Of a stretch of 64,000 bases of DNA, positions 1 through 9,250 are shown one piece after another. The stretch comes from DYJB01 sp963777165 (lineage in GTDB: Bacteria; Chloroflexota; Anaerolineae; Anaerolineales; E44-bin32). The notes beneath the pieces are model-generated. The model had not been told where the DNA came from, searched no databases, and worked only from the letters and a program-made list of their open reading frames with translations. Location: NCBI GenBank assembly GCA_963777165.1, contig CAVZPO010000007.1, positions 141,027 to 205,026 of the forward strand, read 5' to 3'. Numbering within the stretch: position 1 is the stretch's first letter; every line of letters begins with the position of its first letter. A program made the position numbers and the translations under genes.

Positions 1-137
1 ACGCCGCGCGGCGGCTGTATGAACGCCTCGGGTACGTGGTCTTCGGCGAGGACCCCGGCAATTGGTCGTTCTTCGACGACCAGGGCCAGGTGCAGGTAGT
101 CCACGAGCCGGCGTTTCTCCTTGATAAGCAGCTCTAG
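1..137 (+). CDS. GNAT family N-acetyltransferase, C-terminal end (partial)
   Basis: An open frame enters from the left edge (first full codon at base 3) and stops at TAG 135-137, giving about 44 residues. The segment RRLYERLGYVV followed by a short strand-like tail matches the last helix and strand of GNAT acetyltransferases, where a Leu-Tyr-x-x-x-Gly-Phe/Tyr motif helps to bind acetyl-CoA. The catalytic core lies outside the window, so the substrate cannot be guessed. The 214 bases that follow, up to the first lipoprotein, show no convincing gene. Confidence 0.6.
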   Translation, partial: AARRLYERLGYVVFGEDPGNWSFFDDQGQVQVVHEPAFLLDKQL

Positions 138-351
138 CCCTGCTTCCTCCTACAGCTTGCGTCGCGCCCATCCCGCCCGCAAAGACCCGGGGTCTCGCCG
201 GCATCGCCACGCGCACGGCACGCGCGTACGGCACAATCGGGAGGCGCCGGCGCTGGCATTCGTCAGGTGTGGCGCTCGCCGCCTGGCACGCATCTTGCTT
301 GCCCGGAGGGGACCGGACGGCCGGATTCGTTTGGGCTGCCGGTCCACCACC

Positions 352-1947
352 ATGCCGCGTATGCCGCAGGTCTACGAACCATCTGGAGGCAGGACAGCCC
401 GTGGCTGGGGCGCGCTCTCTCTTGCCATAGGGCTGAGTGCCATCCTGGCGGCATGCGCCGCTCCGGGCACGACACCCGGACGGTTGCCCGAGCCCTGGGT
501 CGGCGAAATCCCGATCTCGGGCGAAGCCGTGCCGCAGGAGGTTCCTTCTCCGACCCCACATCCGATCTTCAATCTGTTGGCCACGTCGCTCCCCGAGGGC
601 GTCGCAGATCTTGAGCCGACGCCGGACGTAGTGCGCGATCCCCCCGTGCTGCGGTCCTCCGAGGAAACCTATGTGGTTCAGCCGGGTGATTCGCTTAACC
701 GGATCGCCGGACAATTCGGCGTAAGTTCCGAGAGCATCCTGCGGGCCAATCACCTGGCAAACCCGGACCTGTTGTCGGTGTGGATGACGCTCACGATCCC
801 CGCGCCGATCCCTCAGGCGGCCGGGCCATCGACCAAGCTGCTGCCCGACTCGGAACTGATCTTCGGCGCGGCGGCGGCCTTGTTCGATGTGCAGAACGAT
901 GTCGAGACACGTGGGGGCTATCTGTCCGGCTACTCCGAGGAAGTGGAGGATCACGTACGATCCGGGGCCGAGATCGTCAAGCTGGTGGCTCAGCGGTACT
1001 CGGTCAACCCGCGGCTGCTCCTGGCAGTGCTCGAGCACCGGAGTGGGTGGCTGCGGGCCTCGAACCCGGAGGCCTCCACGCGGACTTACCCAATGGGGTT
1101 CGTGAGCCCTCAACGCGAGGGTCTGTTCAGCCAGCTTTCGATGGCGGCCGACATGCTCAACAAGGGCTACTACTTATGGCGCGCCGGATGGCAGGGTCCC
1201 TACGTCACCACCGATGGCGCCGCCATCCCTCCCGGGGGAGGGATCAACGCCGGTACGGCCGGCGTGCAATACCTGTATTCTCAGCTGTACGCCTCGGGCG
1301 AGTGGCGAAGGGTCGTCGGTCCGGACGGCTTCCTCGCGACCTGGACCTCGCTCTACGGCAACCCCTTCCGCCGCGCGGTCGAGCCCCTGGTGCCTTCCGG
1401 TCTGACCCAACCCGTGCTTCAGCTGCCGTTTGAAGACCATGCAGTCTGGTCCTACACCAGCGGTCCACACAGCGCCTGGGGAACCGGGGCGGCATGGGCG
1501 GCCCTCGACTTCGCACCGCCGGGCAACGCGCTCGGGTGCGTGTGGTCCGATGAATGGGTGACCGCGGCGGCCGATGGGATCGTGCTGCGCTCGGAGAACG
1601 GGGAACTGCTGTTGGATCTCGACATGGACGGCATCGAGCAGACAGGGTGGGTGCTGCTCTACATGCACGTCGAGTCGCGCGATCGCACCGCGGCGGGGAG
1701 CACGGTGCAGGCGGGTGATCGCCTCGGTCACCCCTCGTGCGAAGGTGGCGTCTCCAACGGAACCCATCTGCACCTGGCGCGCAAGTATAATGGCGAGTGG
1801 ATTGCTGCCGACGGGTCCCTGCCTTTTGATCTGGACGGATGGATATCCTCCGGAACAGGGCGAGAGTACGATGGGATGCTTGAGCGCGGCGGCGTCGTCC
1901 TCGAAGCCTGCGATTGCCGCGCCGATGGCAACCAGGTCGCTCGCTGA
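352..1947 (+). CDS. LysM / lysozyme-like / M23 peptidase lipoprotein, copy 1
   Basis: Predicted secreted lipoprotein of 531 residues that should act on peptidoglycan. The chosen ATG gives a signal peptide with the lipobox ILAAC; an in-frame extension upstream to base 121 has no signal-like character. A LysM repeat (VVQPGDSLNRIAGQFGV) lies near residues 105-150. A middle region near residue 218 (NPRLLLAVLEHRSGW) resembles the catalytic-helix region of lysozyme-like transglycosylases; this is inference only. The C-terminal domain has the M23 pattern: a His and Asp around residues 373-385 (PHSAW, then WAALDF) and a HxH motif (THLHLA) near 473. It is first of three tandem paralogues, with one base between its stop and the next ATG, so the genes are probably cotranscribed. 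No clear Shine-Dalgarno sequence is visible. Confidence 0.85.
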   Translation: MPRMPQVYEPSGGRTARGWGALSLAIGLSAILAACAAPGTTPGRLPEPWVGEIPISGEAVPQEVPSPTPHPIFNLLATSLPEGVADLEPTPDVVRDPPVLRSSEETYVVQPGDSLNRIAGQFGVSSESILRANHLANPDLLSVWMTLTIPAPIPQAAGPSTKLLPDSELIFGAAAALFDVQNDVETRGGYLSGYSEEVEDHVRSGAEIVKLVAQRYSVNPRLLLAVLEHRSGWLRASNPEASTRTYPMGFVSPQREGLFSQLSMAADMLNKGYYLWRAGWQGPYVTTDGAAIPPGGGINAGTAGVQYLYSQLYASGEWRRVVGPDGFLATWTSLYGNPFRRAVEPLVPSGLTQPVLQLPFEDHAVWSYTSGPHSAWGTGAAWAALDFAPPGNALGCVWSDEWVTAAADGIVLRSENGELLLDLDMDGIEQTGWVLLYMHVESRDRTAAGSTVQAGDRLGHPSCEGGVSNGTHLHLARKYNGEWIAADGSLPFDLDGWISSGTGREYDGMLERGGVVLEACDCRADGNQVAR

Positions 1948-1948
1948 G

Positions 1949-3526
1949 ATGCGCGTGCCCACCCGCCGATCCGCTTCGTTCCTCCCGCTCACGGCTGCAG
2001 CCCTGAGCCTGGTGGCCTCCGTGCTGGCGTGTTCGCGAGCCGATGTGCCGTCGCCAAGCGGATCCGGCAGCCTTCCAGTGGCGGTCGCGCCGACTGCGGC
2101 GAATTCCGGCGCGCCGACCGAGACCTCGGCTCCTCCGGCCACCGAGATGCCGACGCCCACCATCCTGGCGCCCGCAGCCCTCGTGTCCCCGACGTTTCCT
2201 CCGACGGTCGCCGCCGAACCGGCCGATGCCGGGGATACGGTGCTGTACGAAACGCAGGCCGGCGACACGCCGCGCGCCATCGCCGTCCGCTTCGGGGTCT
2301 TGCCGTCCGATCTCACCTCCGCCGGCGGTCCGCTGCCCGCCGATGGCAGCTTGATTGACAGCGGCACGCGACTGATCATTCCGCGCCGGCTGAGCTCCAC
2401 CGGACCCTCCCAGCGACTGATCCCCGACAGCGAGATGGTGTTCTCGCCCAACGCAGCCGATTTCGACGTGAGCAGCTTCGCGCGCAATCTGGGCGGCTAT
2501 CTCACCCGCTATCAGGAGTACATCGCCGGCGAGATGCGCCCCGGCCCCGAAGTGCTGGCGCTCGCCGCGCGGGACAACTCGGTCAACCCGCGCCTGCTGC
2601 TGGCCCTGCTCGAGTATCAGTCCGGCTGGGTCACCAATCCCACGCGCCCCAGCGGCGATCAGTGGAAGTACCCGATGGGCCGCATCGATCCGGGCGAAGC
2701 CGGGCTGTATCGTCAGCTCACCTGGGCGGCGAACGAACTGGGGAACGGTTACTACGGCTGGCGCGCCGGGACGCTGACCGAAATTCGCTTGCGCGATGGG
2801 ATTCGGCTGCGCCTGGCGCCCGAGTTGAATGCCGGGACGATCGCGCTGCAGTGGTACTTCGGCTTGCATGACAATACGCAGAAATGGGCCGTGGACATCG
2901 GGCCGGACGGGTTGATGGGCACCTATCAAAAGCTGTTCGGCGATCCCGAGGATTACTTCCACCCACTGTACGAACCCGGGCTCGAACAGCCGGAGATGAT
3001 CCTGCCGTTTCTGCCGGGACACATCTGGTCGTTCACCGGGGGCCCGCACGGCGCCTGGGAGCGCGAGGCGGCGTGGGCGGCGCTCGACTTTGCCCCCTCG
3101 ACGATTGTCTCCGGCTGCATCGTGTCGGACGACTGGGCCGTCGCTGCCGCGGCCGGGCTCGTGCTGCGCAGTGAGAACGGCGTCGTCGTCCTCGATCTGG
3201 ATGGTGATGGACGCGAGCAGACGGGTTGGTCATTGCTCTACCTGCACATCGCCGCCAAGCAGCGCGTGGCTGCCGGATCTTTCCTCCAGGCGGGCGACCT
3301 GATCGGCCATCCGTCCTGCGAGGGCGGCAGGGCGACCGGAACGCACATCCACTTGGCGCGCAAGTACAATGGCGAATGGATGCTAGCCGACGGTGCTCTC
3401 CCCTTCACGTTGAGCGGATGGCAGGCGCGTGCAGGCACCAAGCCCTACGAAGGCGCGTTGGTGAAAGATGGGCAGACGGTCCTGGCCTGCCCATGCGCTT
3501 CCAAGGAAACCCTTCTCTCCCGATGA
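1949..3526 (+). CDS. LysM / lysozyme-like / M23 peptidase lipoprotein, copy 2
   Basis: Second of the three paralogues, 525 residues. The ATG at 1949 follows the stop of copy 1 directly and gives a signal peptide with lipobox SVLAC. Domain order matches copy 1: a Pro/Thr-rich linker, LysM near residues 97-145 (ETQAGDTPRAIAVRFGV), the putative lysozyme-like region near 211 (VNPRLLLALLEYQSGW) and an M23 domain with PHGAW, WAALDF and the THIHLA zinc-ligand motif near 465. Its stop overlaps the start of copy 3 in an ATGA, implying translational coupling. M23 enzymes cleave peptide cross-links of peptidoglycan; whether this protein is active or regulatory is not visible, although the metal-binding motifs are intact. 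Confidence 0.85.
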   Translation: MRVPTRRSASFLPLTAAALSLVASVLACSRADVPSPSGSGSLPVAVAPTAANSGAPTETSAPPATEMPTPTILAPAALVSPTFPPTVAAEPADAGDTVLYETQAGDTPRAIAVRFGVLPSDLTSAGGPLPADGSLIDSGTRLIIPRRLSSTGPSQRLIPDSEMVFSPNAADFDVSSFARNLGGYLTRYQEYIAGEMRPGPEVLALAARDNSVNPRLLLALLEYQSGWVTNPTRPSGDQWKYPMGRIDPGEAGLYRQLTWAANELGNGYYGWRAGTLTEIRLRDGIRLRLAPELNAGTIALQWYFGLHDNTQKWAVDIGPDGLMGTYQKLFGDPEDYFHPLYEPGLEQPEMILPFLPGHIWSFTGGPHGAWEREAAWAALDFAPSTIVSGCIVSDDWAVAAAAGLVLRSENGVVVLDLDGDGREQTGWSLLYLHIAAKQRVAAGSFLQAGDLIGHPSCEGGRATGTHIHLARKYNGEWMLADGALPFTLSGWQARAGTKPYEGALVKDGQTVLACPCASKETLLSR

Positions 3527-4999
3527 AACCGGCTCTTCGCAAGATCATGCTTGTGCTGGCCGTCACTCTGGCCGCCTGCGCCCCGGCCCCCCTTGCCACG
3601 GCGCCGCCGGACTTGGCGACACCCACGCCAGACTTCACCGGCCCGACGCCCCTCCCGGTGCGCACCCCGCACCCCCCGGGCGAGGTCTTCGACTACGCGG
3701 CGCAACAGGGAGACACGCTGCCGGCCGTGGCGGCGCATTTCCACACGAGCGAACGCGAGATCCTGGCCGCCAATCCGGATCTGCCTGCTGGGATCACGAC
3801 CCTCCCGCCGGGCTACCCGCTCCGCGTCCCGGCCTACTACCTGCCGCTGATCGGTTCGCCCTTCCATATCCTGCCTGACAGCGAGGTCGTCAACGGCCCC
3901 GGCGCCGTCGGGTTTGACACACAAGCCGAGATCACGACAGCGCGCAGGCTTTCTGGCCGGGATGACCGACTATGCCAACTCACGTCAGCGGCCGGCCTGG
4001 GAGATCGTGGACATCGTGGCGATCGAGTATTCGATCCATCCCCGGCTGCTGCTCACATTGCTCGAGGCTGGGACCGGTGCGTTGACCCACCCGGATGCAT
4101 CCGGCGACGACCTCCTCTATCCCCTCGGCTTCCGGAGCGATCGCTACCGAGGGTTGTATCGCCAACTGTTGTGGGCGGCCGAGGCGATCAATCGGGGCTA
4201 CTACGGCTGGCGGACAGGAACGCTGACCGAGCTCGAGTTGACGGACGGCCGCCTCGTGCGCCCCGATCCCTGGCTAAATGCCGGCACGGCGGCGCTCCAC
4301 GTCTTGCTGGCCGAGCGGTTCGGCCAGGCGGACTTTGACGCGCAGACCGGGCCGCAGGGGCTTCAGCAGATCTATCGCGGATTGTGGGGTGATCCCTTCG
4401 ACCGGCAGGTCGACTTCATCCCCGGCAACCTGCAGCAGGCCGAGCTCGCACTGCCGTTTCTGCCAGACCGCGTGTGGGACTTCACCGGCGGCCCCCACGA
4501 CACCTGGGGGACAACGCTTCCCATGGGCGCGCTCGATTTCGCGCCTCCTGCTACGGAGGGTGGGTGCGCCCTGTCTGGGGAATGGATCGCCGCACCGTCG
4601 GCCGGGATCGTGACGCGCAGCGACGAGGCGATCGTGATGCTCGATCTGGGTGACGATGGCGACGAGCGCACCGGCTGGGCGGTGCTGTTCTTCCATGTCG
4701 GCGAAGAAGGGCGAGTGGCAGCCGGGACGGCGCTGGAGCAGGGCGGGCAGATCGGGCATCCGTCATGCGAGGGCGGCCGCTCCACCGGAACGCACTTCCA
4801 TATCGCCCGCAAGTACAACGGCGAGTGGATCCCCGCCTACGGGCCGCTTGCCTTCATCCTCGACGGGTGGGTGGCTGCGTACGGCGGACAGCCCTATCTG
4901 GGGACGTTGACCAAGGGTTCGAAGTCCGTCTCCGCCTCGACGGCGTCGACGGCGGCCAACCGCATCCTGTATACGCTGCCCGGTCAGGAAACGCCGTAG
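3523..4999 (+). CDS. LysM / lysozyme-like / M23 peptidase lipoprotein, copy 3 (frameshifted)
   Basis: Third paralogue. The ATG at 3523 overlaps the previous stop (ATGA) and begins a lipoprotein signal peptide with lipobox VTLAAC. LysM (AAQQGDTLPAVAAHFHTS) occupies about residues 62-108. The frame is lost near 3940-3946: the first reading frame runs out into nonsense while the remainder (AGFLAGMTDYANSR onward) is in the next frame, consistent with one extra base. The downstream part aligns with copies 1 and 2 throughout, including IHPRLLLTLLE, PHDTW, GALDFAP and THFHIARKYNG, and ends at TAG 4997-4999. Intact motifs on both sides suggest a sequencing error or a very recent mutation, not an old pseudogene. 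Confidence 0.75.
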
Positions 5000-5061
5000 C
5001 CCGAAGGACGCGGACGCGCGCCGAACTCGCGCGCCGGGATGGTGACGGGATGCCGGCGGCC

Positions 5062-5265
5062 CTACAGCTCGCTGAACTTGAGATCCAGCATCTGGGTGTT
5101 CCGCTGCTGCAGGTGTGACCGCAATCGCTCCAGTGTCGAGAACACCAGTCGGCCGTGTTCGGTCGTATGGTGGATCCTCGTTCCCGAATCCGTCGTACTG
5201 TGGCTCGGGCGGTCCGCGTCACCGCCCGGAAGTCCCTGGGCGCATGCGGAAGCCCGCTCAGAGTC
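5062..5265 (-). pseudogene. possible coding fragment, C-terminal end of an unknown protein
   Basis: On the minus strand an open frame without a credible start codon runs to TAG at 5064-5062 and ends with the protein-like stretch GRLVFSTLERLRSHLQQRN and then LDLKFSEL. It lies in a different frame from the small gene that ends at 5258, directly upstream, so one indel near 5260 would join the two into a protein of roughly 195-200 residues. Codon third positions look coding in the distal half and less so near the junction. It could instead be noncoding. No family recognised. Confidence 0.3.
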
Positions 5266-5656
5266 TAGTGATCGTGAGCGACTCGGCGGTGATTTCCACC
5301 CGCCAGTAGCCTGCCCCCTCGAGCCTGTACTCGATCGCCAGGCGATCTTGCCGGCGCTCCTCGGACATCAGCTTGATCGGCCGGGAAAAGACGAAGGTCA
5401 CCAGGTGGGGATCCCACTCTCCCTGCTGGGCCGGGTCGTACGCCTGCGGCGGGTCGAAAGCGCGAGCGATAGCCGTCTCGCTGAGCAGCAGCCGCAGGAT
5501 GGTCTCAGGGACATCGGCTGCCCACAGCAGGCTGGCCGTCGCCTGTTCTTCGACCTCGTGGGCGCGCTCGTCATCCGACAGTGGCGATTGGACGGGAGAC
5601 CAAAGTGCGGGGAGAGGGTCCACCTGGATCGTCTCGGGTTCGATGATCGAAGGCAT
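5258..5656 (-). CDS. hypothetical protein downstream of the topoisomerase gene
   Basis: A 132-residue protein that I do not recognise. Its ATG overlaps the topoisomerase stop codon in a TGATG arrangement, so it is almost certainly translated by coupling from the same mRNA. The sequence is acidic and mixed alpha/beta in character, with no signal peptide, no membrane segment and no Cys motif. The middle contains an ETILRLLLSETAIARAF helix and the end is strand-like (YWRVEITAESLTITRL). It may be truncated: plausible coding sequence continues in another frame to 5062. Conservation next to gyrA/parC in relatives would decide whether it is a real partner gene. Confidence 0.6.
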   Translation of the reverse strand: MPSIIEPETIQVDPLPALWSPVQSPLSDDERAHEVEEQATASLLWAADVPETILRLLLSETAIARAFDPPQAYDPAQQGEWDPHLVTFVFSRPIKLMSEERRQDRLAIEYRLEGAGYWRVEITAESLTITRL

Positions 5657-8289
5657 CAGCGTCCTCCGCGGGCCTTCTTGCCGGAGGCCGTTGCGCGCGA
5701 AGCCGGCTTCCTAGGTTGGCCCGCACCAGCCGACGGCTTGGACTTGCGGCCATCGGGCTTCCGGACGGGGCGCCGGGCGGAGGCCTTCGCCTTCCTGGTC
5801 GGCGGTTTGCCGCGCGTCGGCTCCGGCTCGGGAGGAGCCAGGACCTCGACCCGCGGCAGGCTGGAAGTGATGCGCACGACGCGATCGGAGTCCTTCACCT
5901 CGATCAACGCCTTGCCGGCCGCGCCGCGTGTGCGGCGCGGGGCATCGCCGACGCGCAAGGATTTCGCAGCGCCGCGCGACTGATGCACCGCCACGCGATC
6001 ATCTTCCACCCCGAGCGCCGTGCCGGCCAACTGTGCTCCACCGGTTGCCTTCCAGGCAAGCACGCCCTTGCCATGGCGTCCCTGAACCGGGAACTGACTG
6101 AGCGCGACGCGCTTCGCATGCCCGTCTTCACGCACCAGGAGCAGGTCGACCTCGGCGCGCAGGCAGTCCATCCCGACGACGCGCACGCCGGCGCCTTCGT
6201 CGAATCGGATTCCGAGCACGCCGCCGGCCGCCAACCCCATCGGCCGCACTTCCTGCTCATCGAAGCGGATCGCCTGCCCGGAACTGCTCACCATCAGGAT
6301 CTGGTCGTGGCCCCGGGAGACGCGCGCCCACCCCAGGACGTCGCCGTCCGCGATGTTCATGGCATTGAACGCTTTGGACGATGGACCGGGCAGGGCTTCC
6401 AGCGGAGTCTTCTTGATCATTCCGGAGAATGTTGCCAGCACGACACACGCTTCTGACGAGAGCTGGCTGCGCTCGGGAGGAACGGCGACGCCCGCCACAA
6501 CCTGTTCGCCTTCGGTGAACGGTGTCGCACGTGCGACCGGGATGCCGTCCTTAGGGTCGTCGCATTCCGGCAGCGTGTGCACGGCGAGGGCGGCGCCGCT
6601 GCCGCGGGCTTCGAACAGATAGAGCGTATCCCGCCCACCGGCGCCGATCAGAAGCACCGGCGCCGATCGTCCGGTCAGGCGCGGCTGGCGCGCAGTGGGG
6701 GTGCGCGAGATCAGCCCGTCGTCGGTCACCACCACCCACGTCTCCTTCTCGGGCGCCAGGTCGCCGGCCGTCAGCAGCGCGGCCTTCTTGCCTTTGCCCT
6801 TGCGCGCCTCGGCAATCAGCGTCCGGCGCCGGTCACCGTAGGTGCTCTTCACCTGCGCCAGTTCTTCCACGAGCTGATCGCGCATCTTCTTCTCGGAGCC
6901 GAGCAGGGCTTCGAGCTCCTTGATGCGCGCCAGCATCTCCTTGTGCTCCTGCTCGATCTTCTTGCGCTCCAGGCTGGACAGCCGTCGCAGCGGCATATCC
7001 AGGATCGCCTTGGCCTGGACCTCACTCAGCTTGTAGCGCTTGCGCAGCCGATCGTGCGCCTGCTCGGGGTCCGTCGACGTGCGAATCAGCTGGACGACCT
7101 CGTCCAGGTGAAGCAGCGCCGTGCGCAGGCCCTCGAGGATGTGTGCCCGTTCGCGCGCCCGGGCGAGCTCGAAGGCGGACCGGCGCCGCACGATCTCCAG
7201 CCGGTGCTCGACGTACACCCGCAGAGCCTGCTTGAGGGTCAGCAGGCGCGGCTCGCCGTCGACCAGAGCCAGGAGCGTGATCCCGAAGCTGACCTGCATG
7301 GGCGTGCGCCGGAACAGCTCGGCCAGAACCTTTTCCGGCGTGGCGGTCTTGCTCAGCTCCAGGACGATGCGCAGGCCTTGACGGTCCGACTCGTCGCGCA
7401 GGTCGGCAAGGCCTTCCAGGTCGCCGTTGCGCGCCAGCTCGGCAATCCGCTCAATCAGTGTCGACTTGTTGGTCAGGTAAGGGAGTTCGGTCACCAGGAT
7501 GCGTGAACGCCCGCGGCCCATGTCCTCGATATGGACGCGCGCCTGCAGCGTGACCTTGCCGCGGCCGGTGCCGTAGGCGGATGCCAGCCCGTCGGCGTCC
7601 CCCTTATCGCGCAGGATGATGCCCCCGGTGGGGAAGTCGGGGCCGTGGATGAAGGCCATCAGGTCTTCGACGCCGATCTTCTCCAACCGCGACCAGTTTT
7701 CCAACAGGTAGGTGAGGGCGTCGCACACTTCGCCCATGTTGTGGGGCGGGATGCTGGTGGCCATCCCGACGGCGATGCCGGTGGCGCCGTTAACCAGCAG
7801 GTTGGGGACGGCGGTCGGAAGGACCGTCGGCTCGCGCAGTGAACCGTCGAAGTTGTCGATGAAATCGACGGTGTCCTTGTCGATCCCCTCCAGCATCTCC
7901 ATGGCCATCCGCTCGAGGCGCGCCTCGGTGTAGCGCATGGCGGCCGGCGGATCGCCGTCGATTGAGCCGAAGTTCCCCTGGCCGTCCACCAACGGGTAGC
8001 GCATCGAGAAGGGCTGCGCCATGCGCGCCATGGCCTCGTAAACCGCCATATCGCCGTGCGGGTGGAACTTGCCGAGCACCTCGCCGACGATGCGGGCCGA
8101 TTTCTTGAACTCCACCCCCGGCCGAATGCCCATGGCATGCATGGCGTACAGGATCCGGCGATGGACCGGCTTGAGTCCGTCGCGGGCATCCGGCAGCGCC
8201 CGTGCCACGATGACGCTCATGGCGTAGTCCAGATACGATTGCTGCATCTCCGCATCGATGTCGATGCGGCGCACCATCCCAACTTCCAT
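5656..8289 (-). CDS. gyrA: DNA gyrase / topoisomerase IV subunit A
   Basis: Type IIA topoisomerase A subunit, 877 residues, which breaks and rejoins DNA together with GyrB/ParE (not in the window). The start ATG at 8289 is preceded by AGGTGG. The catalytic Tyr is Tyr120 in AAMRYTE. The quinolone-determining region reads HPHGDMAVYE, so the residue equivalent to E. coli Ser83 is Met81 and that for Asp87 is Glu85. The C-terminal propeller carries a GyrA-box-like QGRHGKG near residue 750, favouring gyrase over topoisomerase IV, but the box is imperfect. The last 55 or so residues are a Lys/Arg-rich tail. A small gene overlaps the stop. The name gyrA is preferred; parC cannot be excluded. Confidence 0.9.
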   Translation of the reverse strand: MEVGMVRRIDIDAEMQQSYLDYAMSVIVARALPDARDGLKPVHRRILYAMHAMGIRPGVEFKKSARIVGEVLGKFHPHGDMAVYEAMARMAQPFSMRYPLVDGQGNFGSIDGDPPAAMRYTEARLERMAMEMLEGIDKDTVDFIDNFDGSLREPTVLPTAVPNLLVNGATGIAVGMATSIPPHNMGEVCDALTYLLENWSRLEKIGVEDLMAFIHGPDFPTGGIILRDKGDADGLASAYGTGRGKVTLQARVHIEDMGRGRSRILVTELPYLTNKSTLIERIAELARNGDLEGLADLRDESDRQGLRIVLELSKTATPEKVLAELFRRTPMQVSFGITLLALVDGEPRLLTLKQALRVYVEHRLEIVRRRSAFELARARERAHILEGLRTALLHLDEVVQLIRTSTDPEQAHDRLRKRYKLSEVQAKAILDMPLRRLSSLERKKIEQEHKEMLARIKELEALLGSEKKMRDQLVEELAQVKSTYGDRRRTLIAEARKGKGKKAALLTAGDLAPEKETWVVVTDDGLISRTPTARQPRLTGRSAPVLLIGAGGRDTLYLFEARGSGAALAVHTLPECDDPKDGIPVARATPFTEGEQVVAGVAVPPERSQLSSEACVVLATFSGMIKKTPLEALPGPSSKAFNAMNIADGDVLGWARVSRGHDQILMVSSSGQAIRFDEQEVRPMGLAAGGVLGIRFDEGAGVRVVGMDCLRAEVDLLLVREDGHAKRVALSQFPVQGRHGKGVLAWKATGGAQLAGTALGVEDDRVAVHQSRGAAKSLRVGDAPRRTRGAAGKALIEVKDSDRVVRITSSLPRVEVLAPPEPEPTRGKPPTRKAKASARRPVRKPDGRKSKPSAGAGQPRKPASRATASGKKARGGR

Positions 8290-8320
8290 AGTCCACCTCT
8301 CGCCGGGCTCGATCGATGGA

Positions 8321-8349
8321 ATGATAGCGGCGGGAACGCGGGGCGTCAA
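8321..8349 (-). promoter_or_regulatory. sigma70-type promoter of the topoisomerase gene
   Basis: On the minus strand TTGACG (8349-8344) and TATCAT (8326-8321) are separated by 17 bases. The predicted transcript start is near 8314, giving a leader of about 25 bases with an AGGTGG ribosome-binding site. Confidence 0.65.
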
Positions 8350-8379
8350 TTCGGGGCCTCATGGCTGCCGAGGAGACCG

Positions 8380-8415
8380 CAAGAACGAACCGACGCCCCC
8401 AGGAGGGGGCGTCGG
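8380..8415 (-). terminator. intrinsic terminator of the SH3b lipoprotein gene
   Basis: Perfect 11-bp stem (8390-8400 with 8405-8415) with a 4-base loop. On the minus strand it is followed by the T-rich GTTCGTTCTT. It lies 29 bases past the lipoprotein stop codon and separates it from the topoisomerase promoter. Confidence 0.75.
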
Positions 8416-8443
8416 CAGAAGACGGATGGCGACGGACGAGCGG

Positions 8444-9175
8444 TCATGCCGGGCAGAGGTAGGTGTTGCCCAGCCCGTCCTTCTCGATGTCGATCGTCTC
8501 GCCCTCGCGGAGTTCCTCCGACATTACCTTCGGATAACCTTCCTGGTTCTGATCGTAGGCTTCGTACACGCCGGGGTTGAAGGCGTGCATGTTGTTGGGC
8601 GCGTCGAACATTTCCTTGAGGATCAGATCGGCCGGCATGATGCGCATCGGGTGAAAGGTGCAGTTGCGGATGTAAGCCGGCACGGCGGGGTCGACGGTCT
8701 CAACCGGCAGAGCCTGCACCGCCTCGCCGCCACCGTCGACAACGGCATAGCGAGAAGCCGCCGTCACCCAAGCAGTCCGCCCGCCGCCGGCCGGATCCTG
8801 AACCAACAGCCAATCGGCTGCCTGGTTCCGGGCAATGGCCACAGCACTTTGATCCTTCAGCATGTAGTTCATGACGTTGTAGGCTGTAGCGGGCCCGCGG
8901 CGGAGGGTCAGGTTGCCGCCCGTTGCCACCACTCGCACGATCGCGACGGAGGTCGCCGTGGAGGCCGGCGTTTGCGAGGGCTCGGCTTCTGGCGAACCAA
9001 CAGGCGTTGCGTTTGTGGGAGTAGGTTGGTCCACGGGAGAGCCAATCGTCGGTGGTGGCTGTGGAACGGGCGTGCTGGTGGGGCTTGCGCCTCCCGTTAG
9101 AGCGCAGGCGGAAGATGCAATTGCCAGCGCCAGGATCATGAGTGCCGATGGTCGGACTACCCTCAGGTCTTGCAT
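8444..9175 (-). CDS. SH3b-domain lipoprotein
   Basis: Predicted exported lipoprotein of 243 residues. The N-terminus has a hydrophobic stretch ending in ASSAC, a usable lipobox, followed by a Pro/Thr/Ser-rich linker to about residue 75. Residues 80-150 look like a bacterial SH3 domain (LTLRRGPATAYNVMNYM, then ADWLLVQDP and AWVTAASRYAVV), a fold often used to bind cell wall. The C-terminal 80 residues, with Cys in RNCTFHP and a final LCPA, are of unknown function. The gene is alone between a terminator and a long noncoding region. A weak promoter candidate (TACAAT, minus strand 9250-9245) lies 70 bases upstream. Confidence 0.75.
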   Translation of the reverse strand: MQDLRVVRPSALMILALAIASSACALTGGASPTSTPVPQPPPTIGSPVDQPTPTNATPVGSPEAEPSQTPASTATSVAIVRVVATGGNLTLRRGPATAYNVMNYMLKDQSAVAIARNQAADWLLVQDPAGGGRTAWVTAASRYAVVDGGGEAVQALPVETVDPAVPAYIRNCTFHPMRIMPADLILKEMFDAPNNMHAFNPGVYEAYDQNQEGYPKVMSEELREGETIDIEKDGLGNTYLCPA

Positions 9176-9250
9176 GTTGGCTCCGGAGAGGCCCGTCCTG
9201 GTGAGAGGGCGGCCAACTGCGATTAGGCGAGGTCGACATAGTCAATTGTA

